Shown one piece after another: positions 1-11,870 of a DNA stretch of 64,000 bases. The position numbers and the translations under genes were made by a program. The notes below the pieces were generated by a model. The model saw nothing but the letters and a program-made list of their open reading frames with translations. It made no database searches and was not told the DNA's origin. Numbering within the stretch: the stretch's first letter is position 1; each line of letters opens with the position of its first letter. This stretch comes from Ceratotherium simum simum (taxonomy: Eukaryota > Chordata > Mammalia > Perissodactyla > Rhinocerotidae), in the NCBI RefSeq assembly GCF_000283155.1, contig NW_004454289.1, positions 1,869,211 through 1,933,210 of the forward strand, written 5' to 3'.

Positions 1-165
1 TGTTCCATTGATCTGTGTGTCTGTTTTTGTACCAGTACCATGCTGTTTTGATTACTATTGCTTTGTAGTATGTTTTGAAGTCAGGGATTGTGATGCCTCC
101 TGCTTTGTTCTTTTTTCTTAGGGTTTCTTTAGCTATTCGGGGTCTTTTGTTGTTTGAATTGTTTT
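1..165 (-). mobile_element. L1 ORF2 fragment (antisense)
   Basis: The plus strand reads as the reverse complement of L1 ORF2 reverse-transcriptase sequence ('ccattgatctgtgtgtctg', 'ttcggggtcttttg'). It is a separate piece from the next L1, because the same ORF2 segment occurs again at about 645-800. It is truncated by the window start. Confidence 0.75.
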
Positions 166-3100
166 TTTTGTTGTTGAGTTTTAGGAGTTCTTTATATATT
201 CTGGATATTAATTTGTAATCAGATATATGATTTGCAAATATTTTCTCCCATTCTGTGGGTTGCCTTTTTACTCTGTGAATAGTGTCTATTGATGTACAAT
301 ATTTTTAAATTTTCATGAAACCCAGTTTGTCTATTTTTTTCTTTTATTGCCTGTGCCTTTGGTGTCATATCCAAGAAATCATTGCTAAATCCAATGTTGT
401 GAAGCTTTTGTTCTATGTTTTAAGAGTTTTATTGTTTTAGGTCTTAAATTTAGGTCCTTAACCCATTTTGAGTTAATGTTTGTATATGGCATTAGGGAAG
501 GGTCCAACTTCATTCTTTTGCATGTGATATCCTGTTTTCTCAGTATGATTTGTTGAAAAAACTGTCCTTTCTCCATTGAATGGTCTTGGCACACTTGTCA
601 AAAATCATTTGACTGTATATGAAGGGTTTATTTCTGGGCTCTCTATTTGATTTCATTGGTCTATATGTCTTTCTTTATGCAAATACCACACTGTTTTGAT
701 TATTGTAGCTTAGTATTAGCTTTTGAAATCAGGCAGTGTGGGTCCTCCAATTTTGTTCTTTCCAAGATTGTTTTGACTACTCCCGGTCCCTTGAGATTCC
801 ATATGAATTTTAGTTATGTTTTCTACTCCTACAAAAAATGTCTTTGGGATTTTGATAGGGATTGCATTGAATCTGTAGATCACTTCGAGTAATATTAACA
901 TTTTAACAATATTAAGCCTTCCAATCCGTGAACATGGGATGTGTTTCCATTTATTTATGTCTTCTTTTATTTCCTTCAGCAATATTTTGGAGTTTTCATT
1001 GTACAAGCCTTTCACCTCCTTGGTTAAGTTAATTCCAAAGTATTTTATTCTTTTTGATGCTATTGTAAATGAAATTGTTTTTGTAATTTCCTTTCCAGAC
1101 TATTCATTGTTTGTGTATAGGAAGGCAACTGATTTTTATGTGTTGACTTTGTATTCTGCTACTTTGCTGAATTTAGTTATTAGTTCTAACGACTCTTTTG
1201 TTAAGTCTTTAGGATTTCCTACATATATGATCATATAATCTGCAGATATAATTTTACTTCATCCTTTCCAATTGAATGACATTTTTTTTTTCTTGCCTAA
1301 TTTGCTCTGGCTAGAACTTCCAGTACTAGTGAAAGTGGACATCCTTTCCTGGTTCTTGATCTTAGAGGAAAAGCTTTCTGTCTTTCACCCCTGAATATTA
1401 TGTTTGCTGTGGGTTTTTCATATATGGCTTTTATTATGTTCTATTCCTACTTTGTTGAGTGTTTTCACTATGAAAGGGTGTTGAATTTTGTCAGATGATT
1501 TTCTTCATCAATTGAGATGATCATATGTATTTTTTCCTTCATTTTGTTGATATGGCACATATATTACTCAATTTTCATATGCTGAACCATCCTTGCATTC
1601 CAGAAACAAATCCCACTTGGTCATGGCATATAATCCTTTTAATATGCTGCTGAATTCTGTTTGCTAGTATTTTGTTGAGGGTTTTTGCATCAATGTTCAT
1701 ATGGGATATTGGTTTGTAATTTTCTTTCTTGTAGTGTCTTTGTTTGGCTTTGGTATCAGGGTTATGCTGGCCTCATAAAATGAAGGAGGAAGTGTTCCCT
1801 CCACTTCCATTTTTGGAAAAGTTTAAGAAGGATTGGTACTAGTTCTTTAAATGTTTGGTAGAATTCAACAGTAAAGCCATCAGGTCTAGGAATTTTATTT
1901 GTTAGGAGAGTTTTGATTACTGATTCAATCTCTTTACTAGTTATAAGTCTATTCAGATTGTCTATTTCTTCGTGATTTAGTCTTGGTAGGTTTTGTGTTT
2001 CTAGGAATTTGTCCATTTCCTCTAAGACATCCAATTTTTTGGTATGCAATTGTTCATAGGACTCTCTTATAATCCTTTTATTTCTATGGAGTCAGTAGTA
2101 ATGTCCCCACTTTCATTTTTGATTTTAGTAATTTGAGTCTTCTCTCTTATTTTCTTAGTCTATCTAGCTAAAGGTTTGCTGATTTTGTTGATGTTTTCAA
2201 AGAATCAACTTTTAGTTACATTGATCATCTCTATTGTTTTTCTATTCACTATTTCATTTACCTCTGCTCTAATCTTTATTTTTCCTTCCTTCTACTACCT
2301 TTCGGTTTAGTTTGTTCTTCTTTTTCCAGTTCCTTAAGTTGTAAAGTTAGGTTGTTAATTTGAGATCTTTCCTTTTTTTAGTGTAAACATTTATAGCTAT
2401 AAATTTCCCCCTTAACACTGCTTTTGCTGCATCCCATAAGTTTTGGTATGTCAAGTTTTCATTTTCGTTCATCTCTAAGTATTTTCTAATTTCCCTTGTA
2501 GTTTCTTCTTAGTCTATTGGTTGTTTAAAAATGTATTGTTTAGGGGCCAGCCCCGTGGCTTAGCGGTTAAGTGCGTGCACTCCACTACTGGTGGCCTGGG
2601 TTTGGATCCCAGGCACACACCCAATGCACTGCTTGTCCGGCCATGCTGAGATGGCGTCCCAGCAACTAGAAGGATGTACAACTATGACATACAACTATCT
2701 ACTGGGGCTTTGGGGAGAAAAAAGGGAAAAAGAGGAGGATTGGCAACAGATGTTAGCTCAGGGCCAGTCTTTCTCAGCAAAAAAAAAGAGGAGGATTGGC
2801 ATGGATGTTAGCTCAGAGCTGATCTTCCTCACACACACAAAAAAATGTATTGTTTAAATTTTAACAATTTTGTGAATATTCCGGTTTTATGTTATTGATT
2901 TCTAATTTATCCTGTTGTGGTCAAAGAAGATATTTTGTATGACATGTATCTTTTTAAATCTATTGAGACTTAATTTGTGGCCTAACATATGGTCTAGCCT
3001 GGAAAATGTACCATGTGCACTTGCGAAGAATGTGTATGCTATTGTTGGGTGGACTATTCTGCATGTCTGTTAGATCCACTTGGTATATTGTGTTGTTTAA

Positions 3101-3344
3101 GTTCTCTATTTCCTTACGCATCTTCTGTATGGTTGTTCTATCCATTATTGTGAGTGGGGTACTGAAGAATCTGACTATTATTGAAGAACTGTCTCTTTCT
3201 CCCTTCAATTCTGTCCGTTTTTCCTTCGTATATTTTGATGGTCTGTCATTAGGTGTGTAAATGTTTATAATTGTTATATCTTTTTATTGTATTGAAGCTT
3301 TTATTAACATATGATGTCTTTGTCTCTTATAACCTTTTCTTTTT
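166..3344 (-). mobile_element. L1 LINE, ORF2 3' half to the EN/RT boundary, antisense
   Basis: This is a long antisense L1. From left to right it runs from the ORF2 C-terminal region ('tctttatatattctggatat') back through the reverse-transcriptase domain; the complement of 1762-2049 encodes a recognisable RT stretch with '[15 protein letters not shown]'. It ends just downstream of the endonuclease domain near 3340. Frames are broken by stops and frameshifts, so it is dead. An ERE SINE sits inside it at 2543-2840. No host gene is seen here. Confidence 0.85.
2543..2840 (+). mobile_element. ERE (equine tRNA-derived SINE) with 16-bp target-site duplication
   Basis: The head is a tRNA-like 'ggggccagccccgtggctta' followed by a B-box-like 'ggtttggatccc', the family body with 'gatgttagctcagggccag', and a CA/A-rich tail. 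It is flanked by a perfect 16-bp direct repeat (aaaaatgtattgttta) at 2527-2542 and 2841-2856. The element lies in an antisense L1. The ERE family is known from Equidae and relatives, and a perfect duplication suggests a fairly young insertion. Confidence 0.93.
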
Positions 3345-3603
3345 ATTGAGGTCATAAGAGTTTATAAAATAAAAACAAAAATAAATAAAAATAAAAAAAT
3401 AATAAAAATTGTGAAATTTCAGTTGTACATTATTATTTGTCAGTCACCATATATATGTGCCCCTTTGCCCCTTATGCCCACCCCCCAACCCTCTTCCCCT
3501 CTGGTAACCACTAATCTGTTCTCTTTGTCCATGTGTTTGTTTATCTTTCACATATGAGTGAAATTATATGGTGTTTGTCTTTCTCTGTCTGGCTTATTTC
3601 ACT
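3345..3603 (-). mobile_element. L1 3' end fragment, antisense
   Basis: This is the reverse complement of the L1 ORF2 end and 3' UTR: 'ctctggtaaccactaatctg' and 'ttatttcacta' are typical. An A-rich stretch at about 3360-3410 interrupts it. It abuts the HNRNPA2B1 pseudogene directly. Confidence 0.75.
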
Positions 3604-4835
<1,232 letters not shown>

Positions 4836-5313
4836 TATCCTGGCACTGATATCTTGAGGCATTCTTTCTTGATGGTCTCTGGTTTGGTGTAATGCATGCA
4901 AAGGCCTTCCATACCACAAGATGGTTTTCAAAATCATTTATGTTTCATCATGTTACATCTCTGATCTCTCTTTTTATATTTGTTTTGTGAACTAGCTTAA
5001 TTTCCCAGATAAGTAACTATATTCTCAAGCATTCCAAATTGATTTGAAATCATCTTTCTCATTTTTCCTCCCTTTCTTCCTTCCTAGTTACTTTACTGAC
5101 TTCCCCTTAGTTCCACTCAGCTGACTTGCATCATCATCACACTGATTATTACAGTTTTATATTAAAATGCTAATAATAGAGCAAATTGAGCTTTATTATT
5201 TATTACCATTTTCTTGATAAACATCACCAATATAGTCATTCAGATAAATATAAGAATTACTCTGTTTGTGTTGAAAATATGCAAATGCTATTTTAATTGG
5301 ATTCTATTAAATT
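4836..5313. other. Unrecognised upstream DNA
   Basis: AT-rich sequence between the pseudogene and an L1 insertion. I see no coding potential, RNA gene or repeat that I can name. Confidence 0.5.
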
Positions 5314-5328
5314 TATAGCTCATTTTAT

Positions 5329-5569
5329 TTATATTTTTTATTTTTTTATTGCTGTAACATTGGTTTATAACAGCATATAAATTTCAGGTGTACATCATTA
5401 TATTTCAATTTCTGTATAGATAACATCATGTTCACCACCCAAAGACTAACTACAATCCATCACTACATACATGTGCCTAATTATCCCTTTCACCCCCCTC
5501 ACTCCCCGCCTTCCTCTCTGGTAACCACCAATCCAGTCTCTGTCTCTATGTGATTGTTTGTTTTTTTTA
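5329..5569 (-). mobile_element. 5'-truncated L1 3' end with 15-bp target-site duplication
   Basis: A T-rich start, then the antisense L1 3' UTR ('aaatttcaggtgtacatcat', 'cctctctggtaaccaccaat'). The sequence tatagctcattttat is found exactly at 5314-5328 and again at 5570-5584, marking target-primed insertion of a severely 5'-truncated L1. It matches the 3' end of the sense L1 at 31380-31530 in reverse complement. Confidence 0.88.
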
Positions 5570-5584
5570 TATAGCTCATTTTAT

Positions 5585-6719
5585 GAGAGACCTTGAATTT
5601 AGGCTTCTTTAAAATTTTATTTATATAACAATATGCATAATTCTGCATACACAGTTCATGCAAAAATAAAAGTGACTTTTAAGATTTCTGAAACATATTG
5701 GACATATTTCTACCCCAAATTTAACATAAAAATTATCTCAATCAAGCATTTAGGTCTAATTTTGCCCCACTATTGAGGCCAAAAACCCTTTTTAGTACTT
5801 TACTCCACGCCATGTGCCTTATGAAGGTTTCCACTCTGTCTGGTGGGAACAGGCACTAATTCTGGCCCTATGTGAGCTCACAGTATTTCTCTAATCCTTT
5901 CCAGTGGTTCTTTCCTGGAGGCTGCACATGCCAGTGTTGGGCGGCACTCAACAGGTACTGGAGGAGGAGGACCCTCCGCTTGGTTTCCCTTCTCTGTCCT
6001 GTGACCTGAAACTTCTCTCCATCCGAGCAAGTTCAAGGGCTCACCTGGCTTCTTACCCATCTCTCAGGATTTACTGCTCTTCAATGTTTTATGTCCAATG
6101 CCTTCAAACCGCTGTTTCTCATATTTTGTCCTTTTTAAAGTTGTTTTAGGCAGGAGGCTAAATCTGGTTCTTGTTACTGAGAAGAAGCAAATAGGAAGTA
6201 ATTTGAAAACACTTTTGTCAAATTCCTAGAAAAAGGGTGTGTGTCTCTTCACAAAGACTTTGATATGTTTCTGAACTTTTACTCTGTTATATCTAATCAA
6301 CGATTTTTGTATTAGTAAAATAATTTTAATTATTGTAGCCTTAAATGTCTTCACGTTTAGTTTTTCCTCATTTTTCTTTGAATTATTTTCTTTTTTATAA
6401 ACTTCAGACTCTTCCTCTTGAAAAAAGAAAAATGGCAGTACCTTTGGCATTTTTTAGAAGTTTGTGCACTACGCGCTGTTATTTAGATGTAAAAACACAG
6501 GGGTGAATCTGCACGCTGGAGGACAAGCACACGTCCAGGTAACTACCATCTTTTTTTTTTCTTTTTAAACAGTAATTTCAAGGAAAACTACAAGGACCCT
6601 ATAAGTTAAAAGAGAAAAATCGTAGCGCTCACCTGAACCACCCATCTCATGTCCCCGAAAGTCAGTTTGACTTTACTTGTCTGAATTTCACAATTCCTCC
6701 AAGAACCCAAGCGGCTGTA
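5585..6719. other. Unrecognised sequence upstream of the CpG island
   Basis: No repeat or gene was recognised with confidence. It is AT-rich until about 6600 and then grades into the CpG island. Short open frames here look random. Confidence 0.5.
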
Positions 6720-6827
6720 ACTCGGTCACTCGAGCGCGGGCTCCACGGAGCTAACAGAGCGACAACCAGAGCCATCGCCGAAGGTCACGGTCCGTGGGGA
6801 GGCGACTGGGCGGGTGAGTCTGCGCCT

Positions 6828-6980
6828 CGGGGCATTGTGGGTAGTGTAGTCCCACGCCCTGGGGCGGTCTGGGTAGCGCGGTGCGAGCTTCGGGGCATTG
6901 TGGGTATAAGCGCCCTGCCCCGGGGCATTGTGGGTCACGCAGTCCCGCCCCGGGGTATTGTGGGTGGCGCGGTGGCGCAT
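6828..6980 (+). repeat. ~30-bp tandem array resembling ZNF143/THAP11 (SBS) sites
   Basis: Five units start near 6828, 6860, 6891, 6921 and 6951 (spacing 32, 31, 30, 30), four of them with 'cggggcattgtgggt' or a one-base variant. The reverse complement of 6833-6851 reads ACTACACTACCCACAATGC, 16 of 19 matches to the Staf-binding consensus ACTACAATTCCCAGAATGC known from many human promoters. The later units keep the CCCACAATGC half, or a close variant of it, but not the ACTACA half. Binding is inference. Confidence 0.7.
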
Positions 6981-7026
6981 CCCGCTGTGGTCGCTTGGCG
7001 TGTGGTCACCGTCCTTCTGTGCTGTG
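6976..7026 (+). other. ZNF169: Candidate non-coding first exon of ZNF169 (3' boundary)
   Basis: A donor-like sequence, 'ctgtg|gtgagc', sits at 7026/7027 just downstream of the promoter array, where KRAB zinc-finger genes usually place a short 5' UTR exon. The left boundary is not determined. Other GT sites exist in the island, so this is a suggestion only. Confidence 0.35.
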
Positions 7027-7084
7027 GTGAGCGCCCATGGCCGCCAGCTCCGGGAAAGGAGGGTCGGGAGAGCCGGGCGAGGGC

Positions 7085-7140
7085 GGCGGGGGAGGGCGGG
7101 GGAGGGCCCGCCCCCGCCCCCGCCCCCGCCCCCGCCCCGG
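7085..7140. repeat. G-rich/C-rich inverted tract with (CCCCCG)n repeat
   Basis: A run of G blocks (about 7085-7106) is followed directly by about five CCCCCG-type units (7107-7140). The two halves are nearly complementary. Such tracts carry SP1/KLF sites and can form G-quadruplexes on either strand. Confidence 0.8.
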
Positions 7141-7700
7141 TGGCCGGTTCCTTGAGGTCTGATTTTCTGGGCGGGGTCGGGCGCGGTCCCCCCGGAGCGG
7201 CCGTGGGCCGGGGTCGCTGGTCTTGCGCGGTCCGGCGAGGTCGGGAGCCCAGCGTCCTGTCCTGGAGGGGCCGGGCCTGGCCGAGGGGGTTGGGGGACAC
7301 GAGCACCCCTGGCTCGGAGCAGACGTCCCACTGCTGGGGCGCGCGGCTCGGGCTTCCTTCCTGGAGTTATAGGGGCGCGGCGGGTGGTGCCCACCGTGGT
7401 GATGGGGGCGCCGCTGGCCCCAGAACCCGGGTTTTGAGGGAAGGCTTGGCCTGGGGCGGACACGCTGACGTGCCTTGATGGTGGGTGGCGGCTAGGGCCG
7501 AGCGACTCGGGTCAACGGTCTCGGGGCCTGCGGGCTCCTGGGGAGTTAAAGGGCCTGGCGGGGGTCGGACATCCCGGGTTGCGTGGGGCGTCCTTGCATC
7601 CAGATCAGCGCCTCCCACGAACAGGCTCCTTCGGTGTTGGGGCGGTTCTGGGAGCTTGGGGTGGAGGGGGGCCCGCGAGGCAGGGAACTTTCCCTAAGCC

Positions 7701-8925
7701 CCAGGGGCTGCTGGCTGACCTCCTGCATTATTCGGGGTAGGAGAGGGCGTGAGGGGTAAGACATCCAGACTTAAGTTCTTATTATTAACTTGCACGATGA
7801 AAACATAGCAAACACCCAGAAGTAGCTGCCAAGTTCCGTAGATTCACCACTCAGATTCACCGCTTATCTATGAGAGCCCTGTCCTTTCTCCCCCAAATCC
7901 GCAACCCCAAGTGTGCGTGTCTTTGGGCATTGTCTCTCCGCAGGGGCCTGTGCCAGGCCTGCCACACCATGACTCTGTCCCTGGGACCGTTCTTCCATTC
8001 CCTGCCTGGTTCTGATACCTCTCCTTAGAGAAGAGGCTCCAGCTGCGGGCTCGAGGGTTTCCAGCCTGCTTTCTGGGCTGGGAGAGAATCCTGAGGCCGA
8101 GCTGCGCCTGCTGAGCCCAGGTCTGCCCTGGAGCTCTCTGCGCTCCCCTCACCCAGAGAGGACTGTTAGGGAGGGGAGAACTCCTGGGGGCCTGGCAGCC
8201 GCGTCTCAGGTGGGCACCACTTCCTGTGTCTTTGTGGTGTCCTTTTTGCTCATAGTGGAGAGTGCACTGCTTTGCTCCTGCTTGCTATCTCCTGCCTTGT
8301 AATATCCCCTCTGGGGCTCAGAGCTGCATGTTTCCCAGAAAGCCAGGCCTGTTCTTAAAGGGGCACATCCCTGCACAGGTGTCCTCCTGGGGCACATGCC
8401 TCTGCCCTCATTTGGGGGCTTTCTAACATCTCCAGGGAATTGTCTCCAGCGTTGTTTCTGTCCACCTACATTCACGTTGCTGTATCCTCAGGGCGGTGGA
8501 GTGCTGGCAAAACAGAGGGGGAGAAGTGCTGTTTTGAGAGCTTTCTGTTAACTGCCATCTTGTATTTCCTCAGCCATGTTGCGTGTTAGGTGGTAGAATT
8601 CTCGTTTTGTAGAGAGGGAAGTGGGGTAGTAGAGGGTTAAGTAACTTTGACTTTGGAGCTAGCTGTTCTTTAACTTTCAAAGTTTTGATGAAAACTTAAA
8701 AAGGTGCTCTATTTTTCAAGTTTGTCTGATATATCTAATGCTGATAAAGATAAAACATTCGTTCACTTTCTCCTGATCCTTGATCTCATCTCCTAATGAC
8801 GTTTAACTTCTGTTGGTGACATTAATGACACCAACAGAAGGTGGCAATCAGACCATCCAGTGTTTGCAGTCCACTCCCCCAACCCCCTTAAAGTTTTCTC
8901 TACTTTCATTATTTTGGGGATGTGG
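7701..8925. other. Intron 1, no recognised element
   Basis: Moderately GC-rich sequence downstream of the island. I recognise neither exons nor named repeats. Confidence 0.45.
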
Positions 8926-9780
8926 AGGGAGATGGGGTTATTAAATTTAAAATTTATTATGAAAATTTTACAAATACAGACAAAAGTAGTGGCATACTGA
9001 AAGAGCATCTGTGTGCCCCTCACTCAGCTTCAGCAATTGTCAACATTCTGCTCTTCCTCTCTTCCTTTTTGTGTTCTCTACTGAAGTATTTTGCAGCATC
9101 CCGAATATCATTTTACCTGCAAATACTTCAGTATGCATCTCTTTTGAATAAGGACTTTAAAGAGAACAACCTTTTTTTTTTTAATTTTAAGATTTTTTTT
9201 TTCTTTTTGTGAGTAAGATCAGCCCTGAGCTAACATCCATGCCAATCCTCCTCCTTTTGCTGAGGAAGATTGGCCCTGAGCTAACATCTGTGCCCATCTT
9301 CCTCCACTTTATATGAGACGCTGCCACAGCATGGCCTGACAAGCGGTGCGTCAGTGCGCGCCCGGGATCCGAACCTGGGCCGCCACCAGGGGAGCACGTG
9401 CACTTAACCGCTAAGCCACGGGGCCGGCCCCAGAAAACAACCTTTATACTGAATGTCACACCCAAAAACTTAACCAAAATTCCTTAATGTCATCTAATAT
9501 TCAGGCTGTGTCCAGTTTCCCTAATTGTCTCAAAGTTCCTTCCTACAGTTTAAATTGTCCTCTCTTAACAACCCAGATGAGAGACATGCGTGGGAGAATA
9601 TTTGGAATTCTGCCTTCTGAGTACCCTCTTCGCCTTCTTCACCCATTCTGGCCTTGCTGATCTTTGTTAATGGCACAATTCCACCTCTTGGCACATGCTG
9701 CATGACCTTGCCTCCTTGCATTTTCCAGGTTTCCCACTAATTTGATGAGCTGTTCAATCCTGTCAGTTCTTCTTGCCCTT
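8926..9780 (-). mobile_element. Old L1-like 3' UTR sequence interrupted by an ERE
   Basis: 'aatttattatgaaaatttta', 'gtgtgcccctcactcagctt' and, after the ERE, 'gtgtccagtttccctaattg' resemble old L1M-type 3' UTR in antisense. The similar text at 19520-20040 supports its being a repeat. Subfamily not determined. Confidence 0.45.
9175..9431 (-). mobile_element. ERE SINE, antisense
   Basis: A T-rich start, 'gagctaacatccatgccaat', 'ccgggatccgaacctgggcc' and the terminal 'cacggggccggcccc' are the reverse complement of ERE. The flanks 'agagaacaacctt' (9161) and 'agaaaacaacctt' (9432) are an imperfect target-site duplication. Confidence 0.92.
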
Positions 9781-9889
9781 CTCCTCTCCCCTCCCGTTTG
9801 TGTTAGTTCAGCATATTGTTTTTCCGTATGTTCTAGTTCATCTTCTTCCTGTTGAAAAAGCGTCCTCTCTTTCTTCCCTGTCCCTGATT

Positions 9890-10095
9890 GTGGGCTCTGC
9901 AGTCGGACTCTAAGGCACCACTACGTACTGACTCTGTGAGCTTGGGCGTTTGCCTCCATTCTAGGTCCCTCCTTTTTTTTCGTCTGTAAAATGGAGCTAG
10001 TAGCAATGGCAGGGTTGTTGTGAGGTGGGAAGGTGATGCTGCTTCGGATGTGGTTAGGGTGCCTGGTGCACAGTAAGTGCTCAGGAAAAGTGAGT
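9890..10095 (+). mobile_element. MIR SINE
   Basis: 'tgtgagcttgggcgtttgcc', 'tctgtaaaatggagctagta', 'gggttgttgtgaggt' and 'gtgcacagtaagtgctca' follow the order of the ancient mammalian MIR element (tRNA-like head, core, LINE-like tail). Confidence 0.8.
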
Positions 10096-10670
10096 TGTAG
10101 TAATGATAATTACCAATTCTGAATTGCCCCTCCAACCCACCTTTCCAGAGTCGTCCTTTACCCTTCATTCTGATTGGACTATTTTACAGCCGAATGGGAA
10201 CATATTCCATCCCCTGCTGTTTTATTCCTTCATGCCTTTATGCTTCACAAATTCACTCTTGTTAACTAGCTAGCTCACTAAGTAGGTGTTTCTCCAGTGC
10301 AGAGATTTCTGCGTATTCTGTCAGAATTCTCCCACTGTGCCCTATAGGTCCAGAGCACTTGATACATGAGGACTCCAGGGCTCATGTGGCTCACACCGAC
10401 TGTCTGACTGTCCCTCTGGTTTTGATATGGTTCTTTGAGGGACAGGCACCTTGTCTGGCTCCTGGCTCCTCATGGGTCACTGCTTGGCACCCAGCTGTGA
10501 GGATCTGAGGGGTTGTCCTTTTGCCTGGAAAGGGAGGTGTGTGGGGGGAGTGGGAAAAGAGAATTGGGCTGTTATATGGGTGCCAATATAGTAGGTATGG
10601 ATCTCATTCTGTGGTCAGTGGGAGCCACTGCAGGTTTTTGACCAGAGCCGGGTCATGATTTCTTCCTTCA
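10096..10670. other. Intron 1, mostly unrecognised
   Basis: No gene is seen. A stretch around 10600-10660 ('gggagccactgcaggttttt') looks like an old interspersed repeat that I cannot name. Confidence 0.4.
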
Positions 10671-11870
10671 GTTGTTACCTTATCCCTCCGCTCCCCTTTA
10701 TAATGAAAGTCATCAAGTGAGTTGTCTACGCTTGGTAAATCCAGTTTTTCTCTGCCCAGTCTCTATTAAGTTCCAGATATTTGGGATTTTTCTAGATAAC
10801 TAATTGTTACTGATTTCTTATTTAATTCCAAAGAACAAGTTTTATATAATGTCAGTCTTTGTAAATTTGTTGGGAGTTATTTCAACACCCAGCATATACT
10901 GCGTCTTGGTGAATGTACCATGGGCCCATGGAAAGAATATGTTCTCTAGTCGTTGTGTGTTGTTCTAATAATATGTTAGGTCAAGTTGGTTGATTGTTAT
11001 GTTCAGATCTTTTGTTTCCTTACTGATCTGTCTAGTTATTTTTATCAGTTTATTTAGCAATAGTTATTTTATCAATTGCTGTGACAGGGCATTAAGTTCT
11101 CCAACTAGGATTGTGGAATTGTCCATTTCTCTATTAATTCTGTTAATTTTTGCTTGATGTATTTTGAAGCACTGTTATAAGACGCACATACATTTACCTT
11201 TGGTATATTTTTCTGCTGAATTGACCCTTTTGTTATTATGAAACATCTCTTTGTATCTCTGGTAATACTTTTTGTTTTGAAATATGCTTTATCCGATATT
11301 AACATAGCCACTCCAGCCTTCTTCTGTTTACTGTTTGCGTGGTTTATCTTTTTCCATCCATTTTCTTTCAGCTGACCTGTGTCTTTATATTTAAAGTGTA
11401 TTTCTTGTAGATAGCATATGACAGGGGCTTGCTCTTTTACCCAGTCTGACAATCAGTGCCTTTTCATTAATTGGTGGGTTTATTTCACCTAATTAGCGAT
11501 ATGGTTAGATTTAGGTCTCTCCTTTTACTATGTTTTCTATTTGTTTGTTGTTCCTCTTTTCCTATTCCTGCTTTCTCTGGGTCAATTGATTATTTTTTGG
11601 AATTCTATTTTAGTTTAATTGCCATTTAGCCACACTGCTTTGCATTTTTACTTTTTATTTTTAGTGTTTGCTCTAGATATGACAGTGTACATCGTAACTT
11701 CACAGTCTATTTAGAGTTCCTCTTGTACCAGTTCATGTAAATAAGGGATCTTGCAATCCTCTCCCCGCTCCTTTATGCTAGAATTGTGATATGTATTGCG
11801 TCTACATAAGCTATCAATCACACAATGTGATTTTATTTTTGCTGTAAACAGCCATATGTATCTTTCAAAC
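10671..11870 (-). mobile_element. L1 with ORF2 endonuclease domain, antisense
   Basis: The complement of 11105-11452 encodes a recognisable L1 ORF2 endonuclease stretch (VICYLQEIHFKYKDT, KKAGVAMLISDKAYFKTK). The part left of it matches the ORF2 region just after the endonuclease, as at 2950-3260. Stops show it is inactive. Confidence 0.85.

Larger units (their letters stand above)
6720..7700 (+). promoter_or_regulatory. ZNF169: CpG-island promoter of ZNF169
   Basis: About 1 kb of very GC-rich, CpG-dense DNA in otherwise AT-rich surroundings. It lies upstream of the ZNF169 coding exons and is the only CpG island of this kind in the window, so it is the natural promoter. It contains a roughly 30-bp tandem array with GCATTGTGGGT cores (6828-6980) and long G-rich and C-rich runs (7085-7140). 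There is no evident TATA box. The transcription start cannot be fixed from sequence; it probably lies between the array and the donor-like site at 7027. Long open frames inside are a by-product of GC content. An antisense transcript from the same island is possible but unsupported. Confidence 0.8.

Noticed and set aside
2543..2620. tRNA gene in the SINE heads
   Set aside because: The tRNA-like head is part of the ERE SINE (repeated at nine places) and does not fold as a complete tRNA.
6726..7463. Open frame of 245 codons on the complement strand in the CpG island
   Set aside because: Pro/Arg/Gly-rich composition, no recognisable domain, and it overlaps a 213-codon frame on the other strand. 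Long frames are expected by chance at such GC content.
6837..7478. Open frame of 213 codons on the + strand in the CpG island
   Set aside because: It runs through the tandem promoter repeats and the CCCCCG tract; the translated Ala/Pro/Gly repeats are low complexity with no homology that I recognise.
11105..11452. 115-codon complement frame as a host gene
   Set aside because: It is the endonuclease domain of a dead L1 ORF2.
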